Made by a program: the position numbers and the translations under genes. Positions 19,785 through 29,739 of a DNA stretch of 64,000 nucleotides are shown in pieces (the stretch's first letter is position 1; each line of letters begins with the position of its first letter). Origin of the DNA: Gemmatimonadaceae bacterium (lineage in GTDB: Bacteria > Gemmatimonadota > Gemmatimonadetes > Gemmatimonadales > Gemmatimonadaceae); NCBI GenBank assembly GCA_020846935.1, contig JADLCY010000010.1, forward strand, positions 62,001 through 126,000, written 5' to 3'. The notes under the pieces were generated by a model, which searched no databases, was not told where the DNA came from, and saw nothing but the letters and a program-made list of their open reading frames with translations.

Positions 19785-20968
19785 TGAGTGAAGTGGATCT
19801 GGGGCGACCGGTCACCGGGGCCCTGGCGCGATTCACGCGGGACCTGACACGCGAGGCGACCGCCGGACGGCTCGAACCGGTGCGGTGCCGCGACGAGGAG
19901 ATCGCGCGCCTCATGGACATCCTCCTGCGCCACGGCAAGAACAACGCGGCGCTGGTGGGGCCTGCCGGTGTGGGGAAGACCGCCATCGCCGAAGGACTCG
20001 CCCAACGCCTGCTCGCCAACGGCGTCCCACTGATGTTGCGATCCGCGCGGATCCTCGCGCTCGATCACGTGGCGCTCCTGGCCGGGACCGCGTATCGGGG
20101 ACAATACGAAGAACGCATCCGGGCGCTCGTCGCGGAGGCGTCGGCCGATCCGGACGTCGTGCTGTTCATCGATGAGCTGCATAACCTCATTGGCCAGGGA
20201 AGCGGACTCGGTGTGGCCATGGACGCCGCCAACATGCTCAAGCCGGCCCTCGTGCGCGGCGACTTCCGTGTCATTGGCGCCACCACCACGGAGGAGTACG
20301 AACGGTGGATCCAGGGCGACCCCGCCCTCGAACGTCGCTTCCAGCGCCTGATCGTGCGCGAGCTGACGTCGGAGGAAACCATCGACGTGCTCGAGGCGCG
20401 CCGTGAGCGACTGGAGAGGCACCACCACGTGATCATCAGCACCGAGGCGCTCCGCGCGAGCGTGACACTCACCGACGAACACGTGAAGGATCGGCGCCGG
20501 CCCGATCGCGCCATCGATGCGCTCGATGAGGCCTGCGCGCATGTGCAGGCGACGACGAGCTACTCGGTGGAGGCCGAAGCGCTCATACAGGCCGCCCGCC
20601 GCGCCCGCCGTCTTCGGGTGCATGAAGTGCGCCCGGCGGAGAATCCTGCACCCTCCGTGGAACCGATCGCCGCGCCGGAAGGCGAAGAAGACTCGCTCGG
20701 CCGTTTCGCCCGCGACGGCTTTGCCGCGCTGCAGCAGTTTGGAGCAGAGCTCGAGGCGATCATCGCCGGCGGGCCCGATGATCCGCCGCCCGCTCGAACG
20801 AGCGTGGCCGTCTCTCCGGTCGTGCAGGTGGCGCCGACACCACTGGTGGTGCCCGCGTCGCCGTTGCTGACCGACATCCTTCAGCGCGACGGCGTGTACG
20901 TGCGCGCGACCGACGTGGCCCGCGTGGTCGCCGTCGCGACGGGCCAGACCGTGAGGTGGACCGAGTGA
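19784..20968 (+). CDS. Single-module AAA+ ATPase, ClpB/ClpC D1-like
   Basis: This 394-residue ATPase corresponds to the first AAA+ module of Clp/Hsp100 chaperones. It has VRCRDEEIARLMDILLR, Walker A GPAGVGKTAIAEGLA (about residue 60), the pore-type loop GTAYRGQYEERI, Walker B VVLFIDELHNLIG, sensor FRVIGATTTEEY and the Arg finger DPALERRFQ. The N-terminal Clp domain, coiled-coil M domain and second AAA+ module are absent. The protein ends just after VARVVAVATGQTV, which resembles the linker (IAxVVSxWTGIPV) that normally leads into D2. ATG 19784 is preferred to GTG 19781. It follows pilD with a 1 nt overlap. Confidence 0.85.
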   Translation: MSEVDLGRPVTGALARFTRDLTREATAGRLEPVRCRDEEIARLMDILLRHGKNNAALVGPAGVGKTAIAEGLAQRLLANGVPLMLRSARILALDHVALLAGTAYRGQYEERIRALVAEASADPDVVLFIDELHNLIGQGSGLGVAMDAANMLKPALVRGDFRVIGATTTEEYERWIQGDPALERRFQRLIVRELTSEETIDVLEARRERLERHHHVIISTEALRASVTLTDEHVKDRRRPDRAIDALDEACAHVQATTSYSVEAEALIQAARRARRLRVHEVRPAENPAPSVEPIAAPEGEEDSLGRFARDGFAALQQFGAELEAIIAGGPDDPPPARTSVAVSPVVQVAPTPLVVPASPLLTDILQRDGVYVRATDVARVVAVATGQTVRWTE

Positions 20969-22206
20969 CGCGCCTGACCACGGTGTTGATCCTTGCCGCG
21001 CTCAGCGCGTGCAGCCGCGAGCGCCGGGAGACTCCGGTCGCCGATCGCGTGTCGGCGGCCGTGCCTCGCCTGGAGAAAAGCATCGGCGTCCCGTTCAAGA
21101 CGCCGCCAAAGTTCGAGATGCGCTCGAAGGAGGAAGTCCGGAAGTTTCTCGAGTCGCAGTTCGCCACCGAGGTGCCTGATGAGGATCTCCGAGGCAGCGA
21201 ACGCGCCTACAAGCGCTTTGGACTCATTCCCGACACGCTGGACCTCAAGCGGTTCATGCTGACGCTGCTCACCGAGCAGGTGGCCGGGTTCTACGATCCG
21301 GCGACCAAGGTCCTCTATATCGTGCAGGGCGCCTCCGACGACATGGTGTCGGTGACCGTGTCGCACGAGCTGGTCCACGCGCTGCAGGATCAGTACTTCG
21401 ACCTCGATTCGCTCCGAAAGATCAAGCGCCACAACGACCGACAGGTCGCCGCCCAGGCCGTGATCGAGGGGCAGGCGACCCTCGAGCAACTGGCCAGCAT
21501 GTTGGGCAGCGGTACCGCGGTCGCGAACATCCCCGGCGGCTGGGACCGCGTGCGCGAGGTGATCCGTGGCAGCCAGGGGGCCATGCCCGTGTTCGCGGGC
21601 GCGCCGATGCTCATTCAGGAGACGCTGCTCTTTCCCTACCTGAGTGGCGCGGAGTTCATGCGGAACTTCAAGGAGAAGAACGGTGGCGCGTTGCCGTTCG
21701 GCAACATGCCGCAGTCGACCGAACAGGTGATGCACGAGGATCGGTTCTTCCTGAACCGGGACGTGCCCACCACGGTAACGCTGCCTCCGGTTTCAGGCGG
21801 CGAGGCCTACGAAAACGACCTCGGCGAGTTCGAGACGCGCCTCTTCCTCTTCCAGCACCTCAAGGACCGCGACGCGGCCTACCGAGGGGCAGCGGGCTGG
21901 GACGGCGACCGCTTCGTGTCATTCACCACCGGCCGCGGCGACGGACTCGCCTGGCTCACCGTGTGGGACACGGCCGTCGACGCGGCCGAGTTCGTCGATC
22001 TGATCGACACCGCTCTGCTCAAGCGCTTTGACGACCTGAGGCCGGGAGTGTCGTCGGGAACGCGACGTACCTGGACCACACGTGGGCGCACCATCGCCCT
22101 GACGGCGGTCGAGGTTGGCGGCCGGCCCTGCGTGCTGTTTGTCGACGTTCCCGCCGGATCGAGCACCGACGTGATCGACCTCGCGAAGGTGAAGCTCGAG
22201 GAGTAG
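20965..22206 (+). CDS. Putative zinc metallopeptidase lipoprotein
   Basis: This 413-residue protein starts at GTG 20965 in a GTGA overlap with the ATPase gene. It has a short lipoprotein signal (VLILAALSAC). The centre carries VTVSHELVHALQDQYFDLD near residue 134, an HExxH zinc motif. A conserved-looking Glu follows in AVIEGQATLEQL, the arrangement of gluzincin peptidases. AGFYDPATKVLYIV precedes it. The substrate is unknown. I recognise the general type from secreted proteins of unknown role but can give no characterised homologue. Confidence 0.7.
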   Translation: MTRLTTVLILAALSACSRERRETPVADRVSAAVPRLEKSIGVPFKTPPKFEMRSKEEVRKFLESQFATEVPDEDLRGSERAYKRFGLIPDTLDLKRFMLTLLTEQVAGFYDPATKVLYIVQGASDDMVSVTVSHELVHALQDQYFDLDSLRKIKRHNDRQVAAQAVIEGQATLEQLASMLGSGTAVANIPGGWDRVREVIRGSQGAMPVFAGAPMLIQETLLFPYLSGAEFMRNFKEKNGGALPFGNMPQSTEQVMHEDRFFLNRDVPTTVTLPPVSGGEAYENDLGEFETRLFLFQHLKDRDAAYRGAAGWDGDRFVSFTTGRGDGLAWLTVWDTAVDAAEFVDLIDTALLKRFDDLRPGVSSGTRRTWTTRGRTIALTAVEVGGRPCVLFVDVPAGSSTDVIDLAKVKLEE

Positions 22207-22211
22207 GCCGC

Positions 22212-23582
22212 GTGGACTCCGGCCTCACCCCACGCGTGCAGGCGGAGCCAGCGCCGCTCGCCCCCGCCACACCTGCCGGGGCGTCCCGCGGCCTTCGTCC
22301 TGCGCCCGACCCGCGAGCGCTGTCAGAACCGCAGCCGCTGCGACCCGACGACGAAGCGCTCCGACAGGCGCGCCTGACGAGCATGAAGCGCTGGGCCACC
22401 GGGCTCCTCGTCGGTGCCACGGTCGTGTTCCTCGTTACGCTGTGGCTCGAACCGCGCTTTCCCTGGCTCGACATCGTACGGGCGACCGCCGAAGCCGCGA
22501 TGATCGGCGGGCTTGCGGACTGGTTCGCGGTGACCGCGCTCTTCAAGCACCCGTTGGGGTTGCGCATCCCGCACACGGCCATCATCCCGGCGCGAAAGGA
22601 CCGCGTGGGCGTCACGCTGGGCACGTTCGTCGAGCGCAACTTCCTCAACCGCGATGTCATCGTCGCCAAGCTGCACTCGCTGAACGCGGCCGAGCGGGTC
22701 GCGCGCTGGATGATCGAGCCGGACAACGGCCGCCGGATCGCCAGGCAGATCGCCCGCTCGCTCTCCGCGGCGGCCAACGTGTTGCGCGACGAAGACGTCG
22801 AAGACGTCATCACCCGGACCGTCGTGGGGCGCGTGCAGGCCACCCAGGCGGCGCCGCTCATCGGCCGGTTTCTGTCGGTACTCACCGCCGACAACCGGCA
22901 CCAGGCGCTGCTGGACGACGCCATCCGGCTGACCGCGAAGTTCCTCTCCGAGAACCAGGACCTGATCCGCGAACGGGTGGAAAACGAGAGCCCGTGGTGG
23001 GTCCCCGGGGTCTTTGACGATCGTATCGCGAAGAAGATCGTCACCGGCCTGGAACGCACGATGCAGGCGGTCCATGAGGACCCCAACCATCCGTTGCGAC
23101 TCCGATTCGACGCGGCGCTGGACGAGTTCATCGTCAAGCTGCAGGCCTCGCCCGCGGTCATCCTCAAGGCCGAGCAGATCAAGTCGGACGTGCTGGACGC
23201 GCAGGCGGTTCGTGGATTCAGCGCGTCCATCTGGGCTGACGTGAAGGCGGCGATCGCCCGCTACGCCGACGACCCGGAGGGCTTCAAGCCGGAGGCGATC
23301 CAGAAAGGACTCACCGCGTTCGGCGAGGCCGTGCTCCGCGACCCTGCGCTCATGGAGAAGCTCGACGCCTGGCTCATCGAGGGCGTCGTGGCCGTGGTCG
23401 AACGCTACCAGAGCGAAGTCGGTGAGTTGATCGCAAGCACCGTGAAGCGCTGGGATCCCGTCGCCACCTCAAAGCGCATCGAGCTTGCCATCGGCCGCGA
23501 CCTCCAGTTCATCCGCATCAACGGGACGATCGTGGGTGGGCTCGCGGGGATGGCGCTCTACCTGCTGCAGAAGTTGCTCTGA
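22212..23582 (+). CDS. DUF445 family membrane protein
   Basis: This 456-residue protein of the DUF445 (YjiN-like) family starts at GTG, 5 nt after the previous gene. After a Pro/Ala-rich N-terminus there is one membrane helix (ATGLLVGATVVFLVTLWL) and the family signature EAAMIGGLADWFAVTALFKH, then PHTAIIPARKDRVG. A long helical domain follows, ending with a second hydrophobic segment (GTIVGGLAGMALYLLQKLL) at the very C-terminus. No biochemical role is established. It appears to end the operon begun by the SpoU methyltransferase. Confidence 0.88.
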   Translation: MDSGLTPRVQAEPAPLAPATPAGASRGLRPAPDPRALSEPQPLRPDDEALRQARLTSMKRWATGLLVGATVVFLVTLWLEPRFPWLDIVRATAEAAMIGGLADWFAVTALFKHPLGLRIPHTAIIPARKDRVGVTLGTFVERNFLNRDVIVAKLHSLNAAERVARWMIEPDNGRRIARQIARSLSAAANVLRDEDVEDVITRTVVGRVQATQAAPLIGRFLSVLTADNRHQALLDDAIRLTAKFLSENQDLIRERVENESPWWVPGVFDDRIAKKIVTGLERTMQAVHEDPNHPLRLRFDAALDEFIVKLQASPAVILKAEQIKSDVLDAQAVRGFSASIWADVKAAIARYADDPEGFKPEAIQKGLTAFGEAVLRDPALMEKLDAWLIEGVVAVVERYQSEVGELIASTVKRWDPVATSKRIELAIGRDLQFIRINGTIVGGLAGMALYLLQKLL

Positions 23583-23617
23583 GCGCCGCGGCCCGTACCG
23601 TGCCGGGGCGCCGGGTA

Positions 23618-23755
23618 CGCGCCCGACCTCGCTCAGCAGTGCGCGCGAGCTGGTGGGGCCGCCGGCGTCACGTCAGGGCACCGGCCTCGCGCCCAACCGC
23701 GCTCAGTGGCGCGCGCGAATTCATGGGCCACCGGCGTCGCGTCAGGGCGCTGGGG
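23618..23755. repeat. Two diverged 70-bp direct repeats at the 3' end of lon
   Basis: Copies begin at 23618 and 23688, both with CGCGCCC, then CGCTCAG, GCGCGCGA, GGGCC, CCGGCGTC and CGTCAGGGC at matching positions. They are similar over most of their length. The second copy contains the lon stop codon and its last few codons. The first copy lies in the gap between the convergent DUF445 and lon genes. This may be a partial duplication of the lon 3' end or an extragenic repeat element. Confidence 0.6.
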
Positions 23756-26201
23756 TGTGCGTGTCGGCGCGACCCCCCGATCGCGGCTCACGCGCCTCGG
23801 TGGTGGCCTCCGGCGCCACATCCACGATCTCCGGCGTCACCCGGGGCAGCAGGGCGTGGCGAAGCACCTCGTCCATGGCGCTCACGAACGTGAACGCCAT
23901 GTTCTTGCGCACCTCCTCCGGCACGTCGCGCAGGTCCTTCTGGTTGCCCGCCGGCAGGATCACCTCGCGCAGGCCGGCACGATACGCCGCGAGCGTCTTT
24001 TCCTTCACGCCGCCGATCTCGAGCACACGGCCACGCAGGGTCACTTCGCCCGTCATCGCCACGTCGCGCCGCACCGGTCGGCGACTCAGCACCGACGCCA
24101 GCGCGAGCGTGACGGCGACACCGGCACTCGGCCCATCCTTGGGCACTGCGCCAGCAGGAAAGTGGATGTGGAAGTCCGTTTCCTTGAACTCGCGATCGCC
24201 CACGTTGAGCGCGTCGGCGCGGGACCGCACGAACGAGAGCGCCGCATCCACGGACTCGCGCATCACGTCGCCGAGTTGCCCGGTGACCGTGAGCTTGCCG
24301 CTGCCGGGCATGCGCAGCGCCTCGATCGTCATGATGTCACCACCCAGTGACGTCCAGGCGAGCCCGGTGACTGTGCCGATCTCCGGTTCCTTTTCCGCCT
24401 CCTCCATCGCGTGCTTCGGCACGCCGAGGTGGTGTTCGACAAGGGCGTTGTCCACGACCCACGCGCCCTCCTCGCCATCGGCCTTGCGACGCGCCCGCTT
24501 GCGCATGATGGCGGCGAGGTTGCGTTCGAAATTGCGCAGCCCCGCCTCACGCGAATACCTGCTGGATACAAAGCCCAGCACCTCGTCGGTGAACTGGATG
24601 TCCTTGTCGGTGATGCCGTGTTCTTCCAGCAGGCGCGGGATCAGGTAGCGCCACGCGATCTCGACCTTCTCTTCGACTGTGTACCCGGCGATGCGAATGA
24701 CCTCCATGCGATCGCGCAGCGGTGCCGGGATGTCGAACAGGTTGTTCGCCGTGCAGATGAACAGGACCGACGAGAGGTCGAACGGGAGGTTGAGGTAGTG
24801 ATCGACGAAGTCGTGGTTCTGCGACGGGTCGAGCACTTCGAGCATCGCGGCGGTCGGGTCGCCGGAAGCGCCGCCGCCGGACATCTTGTCGATCTCGTCG
24901 ATCATCAGGACCGGATCGCGCAGTCCAACGCGCCGCAGGGCCTGGATGAGGAGCCCGGGCATCGCGCCCACGTAGGTGCGCCGATGGCCGCGGATTTCCG
25001 CCTCGTCACGCACGCCACCCACCGCGATGCGATAGAAGGACCGGCCGATGGACGTCGCGATGGCCTCGCCTAACGACGTTTTTCCTGTCCCCGGCGGGCC
25101 GACGAAACAGAGGATCGGGCCGTGCGGGTCGCCGCCACGCAGCTTGCGCACCGCCAGGAACTCGATGATGCGCTCCTTCGCCTCGTTGAGTCCGTAGTGC
25201 TTGCCCTCGAGCGCCAGCTCCACCCGGGCCAGCTCGATCTGCTCGTCGCCCGAGCGCTTGTGCCACGGCAGCGACAGGATCCAGTCGAGATAGTTGCGGA
25301 TCACCTGGTATTCGCTCGACGCCGGTGAGAGCATGCGCAGCCGCTCCGTTTCGCGTCGCGCCTCCTGCCCCACGCGCTCCGGGAGCCTGGCCTCGTCGAC
25401 CTTCTTGAGCAGCTCGATCGCTTCCTTCTCGCCGGGGTCGGTTTCGCCCAGCTCGGCCTGGATCGCCCGCAGCTGCTGGCGCAGGTAGAACTCGCGCTGG
25501 TGCTGCTCGATCTTGACCTCGGTCTGCTTCTTCACGTCCTCCATCACGCGGGCGCGCGCTACCTCGCGCTCGAGGCGCGACAGGATGAAGCGCAGCCGCT
25601 GCCCGATGTCGAGGCGCTGGAGGACCTCGTCCTTGTCCGAGATCCGGAAGTTCATGTTCGTGGCCGCCAGGTCGGCGAACCGCCCGGGGTCGGACACGTT
25701 CATCTTCAGGATCTGTGGCACTTCGTCCGGGATGCGCTCCACGAGATCGGCGAGCGTCTCGGCGGCCGACACGATGCGCGCGACGAGGTCGTCCAGGTCG
25801 TTCGGATCGGCGGGGAGATCCCGCGCCGGTCGAACCCCGGCGATCACGTAGGGCGCCTCCTGTTCGATCGACTCGATCGAGATGCGACGCAAGCCCTGCA
25901 GCGTGATCTGCACGGTGTCGCCCGGGAGATTGATGCGCTCGTGCACGCGGGCCGCCACGCCGACGCGCCCCACGAACCGCTGGTTCTCGACCGGATCTTC
26001 GGCGTCTCCGCCCGTGACGACGAGGGCGACGATGAGCCCCGGGTCTTCGTTTGCCCGGAGCAGCGCGAGGTTCTCGGGGGCTCCCATCTGGACGGCGATG
26101 GTGCCGAGCGGGTAGACGATCGTCGAGCGAAGCGCCATGAGCGGAAGCTGAGGCGGCAGCTCCTGGCCGAGGATCTCCTCACGGCGCTGGGGACGTGGCA
26201 T
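23742..26201 (-). CDS. lon: ATP-dependent protease La (Lon)
   Basis: This 819-residue cytoplasmic AAA+ serine protease degrades misfolded and regulatory proteins. It has the N-terminal LON substrate-binding domain (LPLMALRSTIVYPLGTIAV), a helical linker (FYLRQQLRAIQAELGE), Walker A GPPGTGKT, Walker B VLMIDEIDKM and an AAA lid. The protease domain has catalytic Ser about 692 (PKDGPSAGVAV) and Lys about 735 (GGVKEKTLAAYRAG), with the usual 43-residue spacing. A rare TTA codon occurs in the Walker region as part of the octamer CGTTAGGC. It is transcribed towards DUF445. Confidence 0.97.
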   Translation of the reverse strand: MPRPQRREEILGQELPPQLPLMALRSTIVYPLGTIAVQMGAPENLALLRANEDPGLIVALVVTGGDAEDPVENQRFVGRVGVAARVHERINLPGDTVQITLQGLRRISIESIEQEAPYVIAGVRPARDLPADPNDLDDLVARIVSAAETLADLVERIPDEVPQILKMNVSDPGRFADLAATNMNFRISDKDEVLQRLDIGQRLRFILSRLEREVARARVMEDVKKQTEVKIEQHQREFYLRQQLRAIQAELGETDPGEKEAIELLKKVDEARLPERVGQEARRETERLRMLSPASSEYQVIRNYLDWILSLPWHKRSGDEQIELARVELALEGKHYGLNEAKERIIEFLAVRKLRGGDPHGPILCFVGPPGTGKTSLGEAIATSIGRSFYRIAVGGVRDEAEIRGHRRTYVGAMPGLLIQALRRVGLRDPVLMIDEIDKMSGGGASGDPTAAMLEVLDPSQNHDFVDHYLNLPFDLSSVLFICTANNLFDIPAPLRDRMEVIRIAGYTVEEKVEIAWRYLIPRLLEEHGITDKDIQFTDEVLGFVSSRYSREAGLRNFERNLAAIMRKRARRKADGEEGAWVVDNALVEHHLGVPKHAMEEAEKEPEIGTVTGLAWTSLGGDIMTIEALRMPGSGKLTVTGQLGDVMRESVDAALSFVRSRADALNVGDREFKETDFHIHFPAGAVPKDGPSAGVAVTLALASVLSRRPVRRDVAMTGEVTLRGRVLEIGGVKEKTLAAYRAGLREVILPAGNQKDLRDVPEEVRKNMAFTFVSAMDEVLRHALLPRVTPEIVDVAPEATTEAREPRSGGRADTHTPAP

Positions 26202-26355
26202 GGATTCCGGCGTTTGGGGTCGTCAGGCCCGGGGGTCGCCGGCGCCCGTGAGTTGCTGGAAGGTACTCGCAGAGTCGACGCGGCGCACGCTCGCGCGCCC
26301 GGTGAGTGCGGTCGACACCCGGCCCCCGCGGGCCTAACGAACGTGACGGGCGCCG

Positions 26356-28167
26356 TCAGCGTCCGCCGTACCGGTACTGAAGGAGGGAATCGACCACGTG
26401 ACGCGCGGCTGCGAGCACGGTCGCGTGCCCGGGGTCCGCGGCGAGGTTGTGCTGCTCGGCACCGTCGGTCGCGAGGTTGAAAAGCAGCTCTTCGCGCGGG
26501 TGCCGGATGTAGTGCATGGAGTCCACCACAAGCGAATACAGGGGCCCGGTCGAGTTCGGAAACCGCGCTTCCACGTTCGATCCCTGCTGGGCATACGAAA
26601 ACACCGGACTCGTCGCGGCGTCGCTGGCGCCGCGCGCCAACGGCAGCAGCGACGTCCCCGGGATGGTGTGCCCCGATGGCTCCACGCCCGCGAGGTCGAG
26701 CAGCGTTGCCCCGAGATCCCGCAACGAGACCGGCGTGGCGACGTGCGCGCCTGACGGCAGCCGCGCGCCGTACGAGACCACGAACGGCACCCAGAGCAGG
26801 TCGCGGTACACCATGTTCGAATGGCCGACGAAATCATGTTCGCCAAGCAGCTCGCCGTGATCGCCCACGATCGCCACGATCGTGCGATCGAGATCGCCGC
26901 GGGCGCGGAGCGAGTCGAGGATCACGCCCACCTCCGAATCGACGTACGACACCGCGGCGTCGTACCGGTCCACGGCGGGCCGACCGCCGCTGTCGAATCG
27001 CGCGGCCACCTCCGGCGGCGCGTACCGCGGGCGGTGGGCGTCGTACAGGTTGATGAACGCGAAGAAGGGGCGTCCGTCGATACCGGACTCCCAGTCGAGA
27101 AACTCCTCCGACACCATGTGCCCGCGCTTCAGGTGGAACGAGAGATTGGCCGGGGCGCGCAGGGGCAGGTAGCGCAGCGTGACCCACACGTCGCGCAGCG
27201 TGCGCGCGTCCAGCAGCTCCCGGATCTTTGTCGTTTGCCAGGGAAGCCCGCTGTAGCGTACCTGCGTTGGGGTGCGTCGATAGTCCGACCAGCGCTCGAA
27301 TCCCCGGTTGATGCGCGAGTCCCAGGCCGTGTACACCTCGTTCGCGGTAAAGCCGCCCGTGCGATAGCCGCGTAGTCTGAACGCCTCGGCCAGCGTCTCC
27401 GGCGCGCTCTCGAGCGCACGTCGATAGCCCGCGCGCAGCTCGGTCGGATATCGGCCCGTGAACATCGACGCGTGCGACGGCAACGTCCACGGCGCCGCGG
27501 CATACGCCCGGTCGAACTGCACGCCAGTGCGCGCGAACGCCTCGAGGACCGGCGAGGTCGGTCGCGCGTAGCCGTATGCGCTCAGGTTGGCGGCCCGCAC
27601 CACATCGAGGACGATCAGGAGCACGTTAGGCGCCCCGTCGCGTGCCGCGCCCAGGGCGTCAACGGCGCGTCGCTCACGCAAGCCGCGCAGCGCCGCGGCG
27701 CCGGTCCCGACGAGCGCAAACGCCACGACGAGCGCGGTGGAAACGCGACGCAAGCGTGGTGGCCACGACGCGCCTTCGGGACGCAGCCAGCGCGAGAGCT
27801 GCACCCCGATTCCCAGCGAGACCACCGTCGCCGCCCATGTGGCGATCTGCTCGAACGGCGCGAGCAGCACGGCCCCGGTTACCGTGACAAAGCCCACCAG
27901 CGACATCGTCGCCCACGGGAGCCGCGGCACGAGCAGCGCGCCAACCGCGCCGAACACGGCAAGACCGAGCGAAAACGCGAGCCACGCGATCGGCGCCATC
28001 CACACCACGTCGCGACTGCTGAAGATCAGCCGCGCGAGGATCAACGCATTGACCATCTGCACGGCGACCTGCACGGCCGCGCCGATCAATCCCGCGGCGA
28101 GGCCCGTCATCAGGACCACAAGGGCCACGTGGATACGGGATCGGTGGGCGGGAACCGGATTCGTCAT
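26356..28167 (-). CDS. Membrane-anchored sulfatase/phosphodiesterase of the alkaline phosphatase superfamily
   Basis: This 603-residue protein has about five membrane helices in the first 180 residues and then an extracytoplasmic sulfatase domain. The domain begins APNVLLIVLDVVRAANLSAY. The active-site region PWTLPSHASMFTGRYP has Thr (about residue 228) where classical sulfatases have Cys or Ser. That fits LtaS/EptA-type phosphodi- or transesterases better than a formylglycine sulfatase. Metal ligands appear in VAIVGDHGELLGEHDF and VGHSNMVYRDL. It may act on lipids or glycans at the envelope. It is divergent from ffh. Confidence 0.85.
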   Translation of the reverse strand: MTNPVPAHRSRIHVALVVLMTGLAAGLIGAAVQVAVQMVNALILARLIFSSRDVVWMAPIAWLAFSLGLAVFGAVGALLVPRLPWATMSLVGFVTVTGAVLLAPFEQIATWAATVVSLGIGVQLSRWLRPEGASWPPRLRRVSTALVVAFALVGTGAAALRGLRERRAVDALGAARDGAPNVLLIVLDVVRAANLSAYGYARPTSPVLEAFARTGVQFDRAYAAAPWTLPSHASMFTGRYPTELRAGYRRALESAPETLAEAFRLRGYRTGGFTANEVYTAWDSRINRGFERWSDYRRTPTQVRYSGLPWQTTKIRELLDARTLRDVWVTLRYLPLRAPANLSFHLKRGHMVSEEFLDWESGIDGRPFFAFINLYDAHRPRYAPPEVAARFDSGGRPAVDRYDAAVSYVDSEVGVILDSLRARGDLDRTIVAIVGDHGELLGEHDFVGHSNMVYRDLLWVPFVVSYGARLPSGAHVATPVSLRDLGATLLDLAGVEPSGHTIPGTSLLPLARGASDAATSPVFSYAQQGSNVEARFPNSTGPLYSLVVDSMHYIRHPREELLFNLATDGAEQHNLAADPGHATVLAAARHVVDSLLQYRYGGR

Positions 28168-28393
28168 GGCGCGGCAACGGAGTGGGTGGTGGGGAACGGA
28201 TCATCGTACCGCTGGCCGCGATCCGGGATCTCGACGTTCCCGGGCGCGGCGCCGGCTCTCTCGACATCCCGCGCCTCGCCCCCCGTGCTGCACGATGCGG
28301 TCCATCGGAGCTTCCTGCCCGGGGGCTGGCACGGCGCCATTGCGCTAACCCGTTTTCTTGCTGGGAGTTGAGGAGTCCACTAGGCTAGTGACC

Positions 28394-29716
28394 ATGTTCG
28401 ATGAACTTTCAGACAAGATCGCCGGGGTCTTCTCCCGGCTGCGGGGCCGCGGCGTCCTCACCGACGCCGACATCAAGGACGGCCTTCGCGAGATTCGCCG
28501 CGTCCTGCTCGAAGCCGATGTCTCGTTCCAGCTGACGCGCGAGTTCATGGAGCGCGTGGAGCGCAAGGCGGTCGGCGTCACGCAGATCAAGTCCGTGTCG
28601 CCAGCGCAGCAACTGGTGAAGATCGTGCACGACGAACTCACCGCCATGTTGGGTGAGCAACGCGAAGGCCTCAAGCTCAGCTCCGTTCCGCCAACGGTAG
28701 TCATGATGGTCGGGCTCCAGGGCTCGGGCAAGACGACGACCTCCGGTAAGCTGGCACGCAAACTCAAGGCCGAAGGGCGGGCCACGCGACTGGTCGCGGC
28801 GGACGTGTATCGTCCGGCGGCCATCGATCAGCTCGAGACGCTGGGGACGCAGCTGGAGGTGCCGGTCTACGCCGACCGGAGCACGAAGGACGTGGTGAAG
28901 ATCGCGCGCGCCGGCATCGACGAAGCGCGCCGCAACCGCGACCGGGTCGTGATCCTCGACACCGCCGGGCGGCTGCAGATCGACGAGGACATGATGCACG
29001 AACTCGTGCGGGTGAAGGACGCTGTACACCCCGACGAGATCCTGCTCGTGGCCGACGGCATGACCGGGCAGGATGCGGTGAAGATCGCCGACGGCTTCAA
29101 CAAGGCGTTAGGCATCACCGGCGTCATCCTCACCAAGATGGACGGCGACGCCCGGGGTGGCGCGGCGCTCTCCATCTACGGCGTCACGAAGAAGCCGATC
29201 AAGTACATCGGCGTCGGCGAGAAGGCGGACGCGCTCGAGGACTTCCATCCCGACCGCATGGCCGGGCGCATTCTGCAGATGGGTGACGTGCTGTCGCTCG
29301 TCGAGAAGGCGCAGGAAGCGATGGACGTCGCCGAAGCGAAGAAGCTCGAGAAGAAGGTGAAGAAGGAAGGGCTCGACCTCGAGGACTTCCTGACCGCCAT
29401 GAAGCAGATGTCCAAGCTCGGCCCGCTCGAGGGCGTCCTGAAGATGCTCCCCGGCGTGAATGCGAAGATGCTCAAGCAGGCGAACCTCGACCCGAAGCGC
29501 ATGCGCCACGTCGAGGCCATCGTGCTCTCGATGACGCGCGAGGAGCGGAAGAACCCGCAGCTGATCAACGGCTCGAGGCGCTCCCGGATCGCCAAGGGGT
29601 GCGGCCGGCCCATCAGCGAGGTGAACCGCCTGCTGGAGCAGTTCCGGGACATGCAAAAAATGATGAAGAAGGCCGCCGCCGGGGGCCGAATGGGGCTGCC
29701 GTTTGGGCGGGGGTAG
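28394..29716 (+). CDS. ffh: Signal recognition particle protein Ffh
   Basis: This 440-residue GTPase binds 4.5S RNA and delivers nascent membrane proteins to FtsY. ATG 28394 is chosen because the family starts MFDELSDKIAGVF. It has the N domain, the G domain with GLQGSGKTTTSGKLA (G1), DVYRPAAIDQL, LDTAGRL (G3) and ILTKMDGDARGG (G4), and a methionine-rich M domain with MLPGVNAKML, RRSRIAKGCG and QFRDMQKMMKKA that binds RNA and signal sequences. It heads the rpsP-rimM-trmD-rplS-rnhB block. Confidence 0.98.
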   Translation: MFDELSDKIAGVFSRLRGRGVLTDADIKDGLREIRRVLLEADVSFQLTREFMERVERKAVGVTQIKSVSPAQQLVKIVHDELTAMLGEQREGLKLSSVPPTVVMMVGLQGSGKTTTSGKLARKLKAEGRATRLVAADVYRPAAIDQLETLGTQLEVPVYADRSTKDVVKIARAGIDEARRNRDRVVILDTAGRLQIDEDMMHELVRVKDAVHPDEILLVADGMTGQDAVKIADGFNKALGITGVILTKMDGDARGGAALSIYGVTKKPIKYIGVGEKADALEDFHPDRMAGRILQMGDVLSLVEKAQEAMDVAEAKKLEKKVKKEGLDLEDFLTAMKQMSKLGPLEGVLKMLPGVNAKMLKQANLDPKRMRHVEAIVLSMTREERKNPQLINGSRRSRIAKGCGRPISEVNRLLEQFRDMQKMMKKAAAGGRMGLPFGRG

Positions 29717-29739
29717 GCGCTAGCTTTCTCGGCTCCCCA

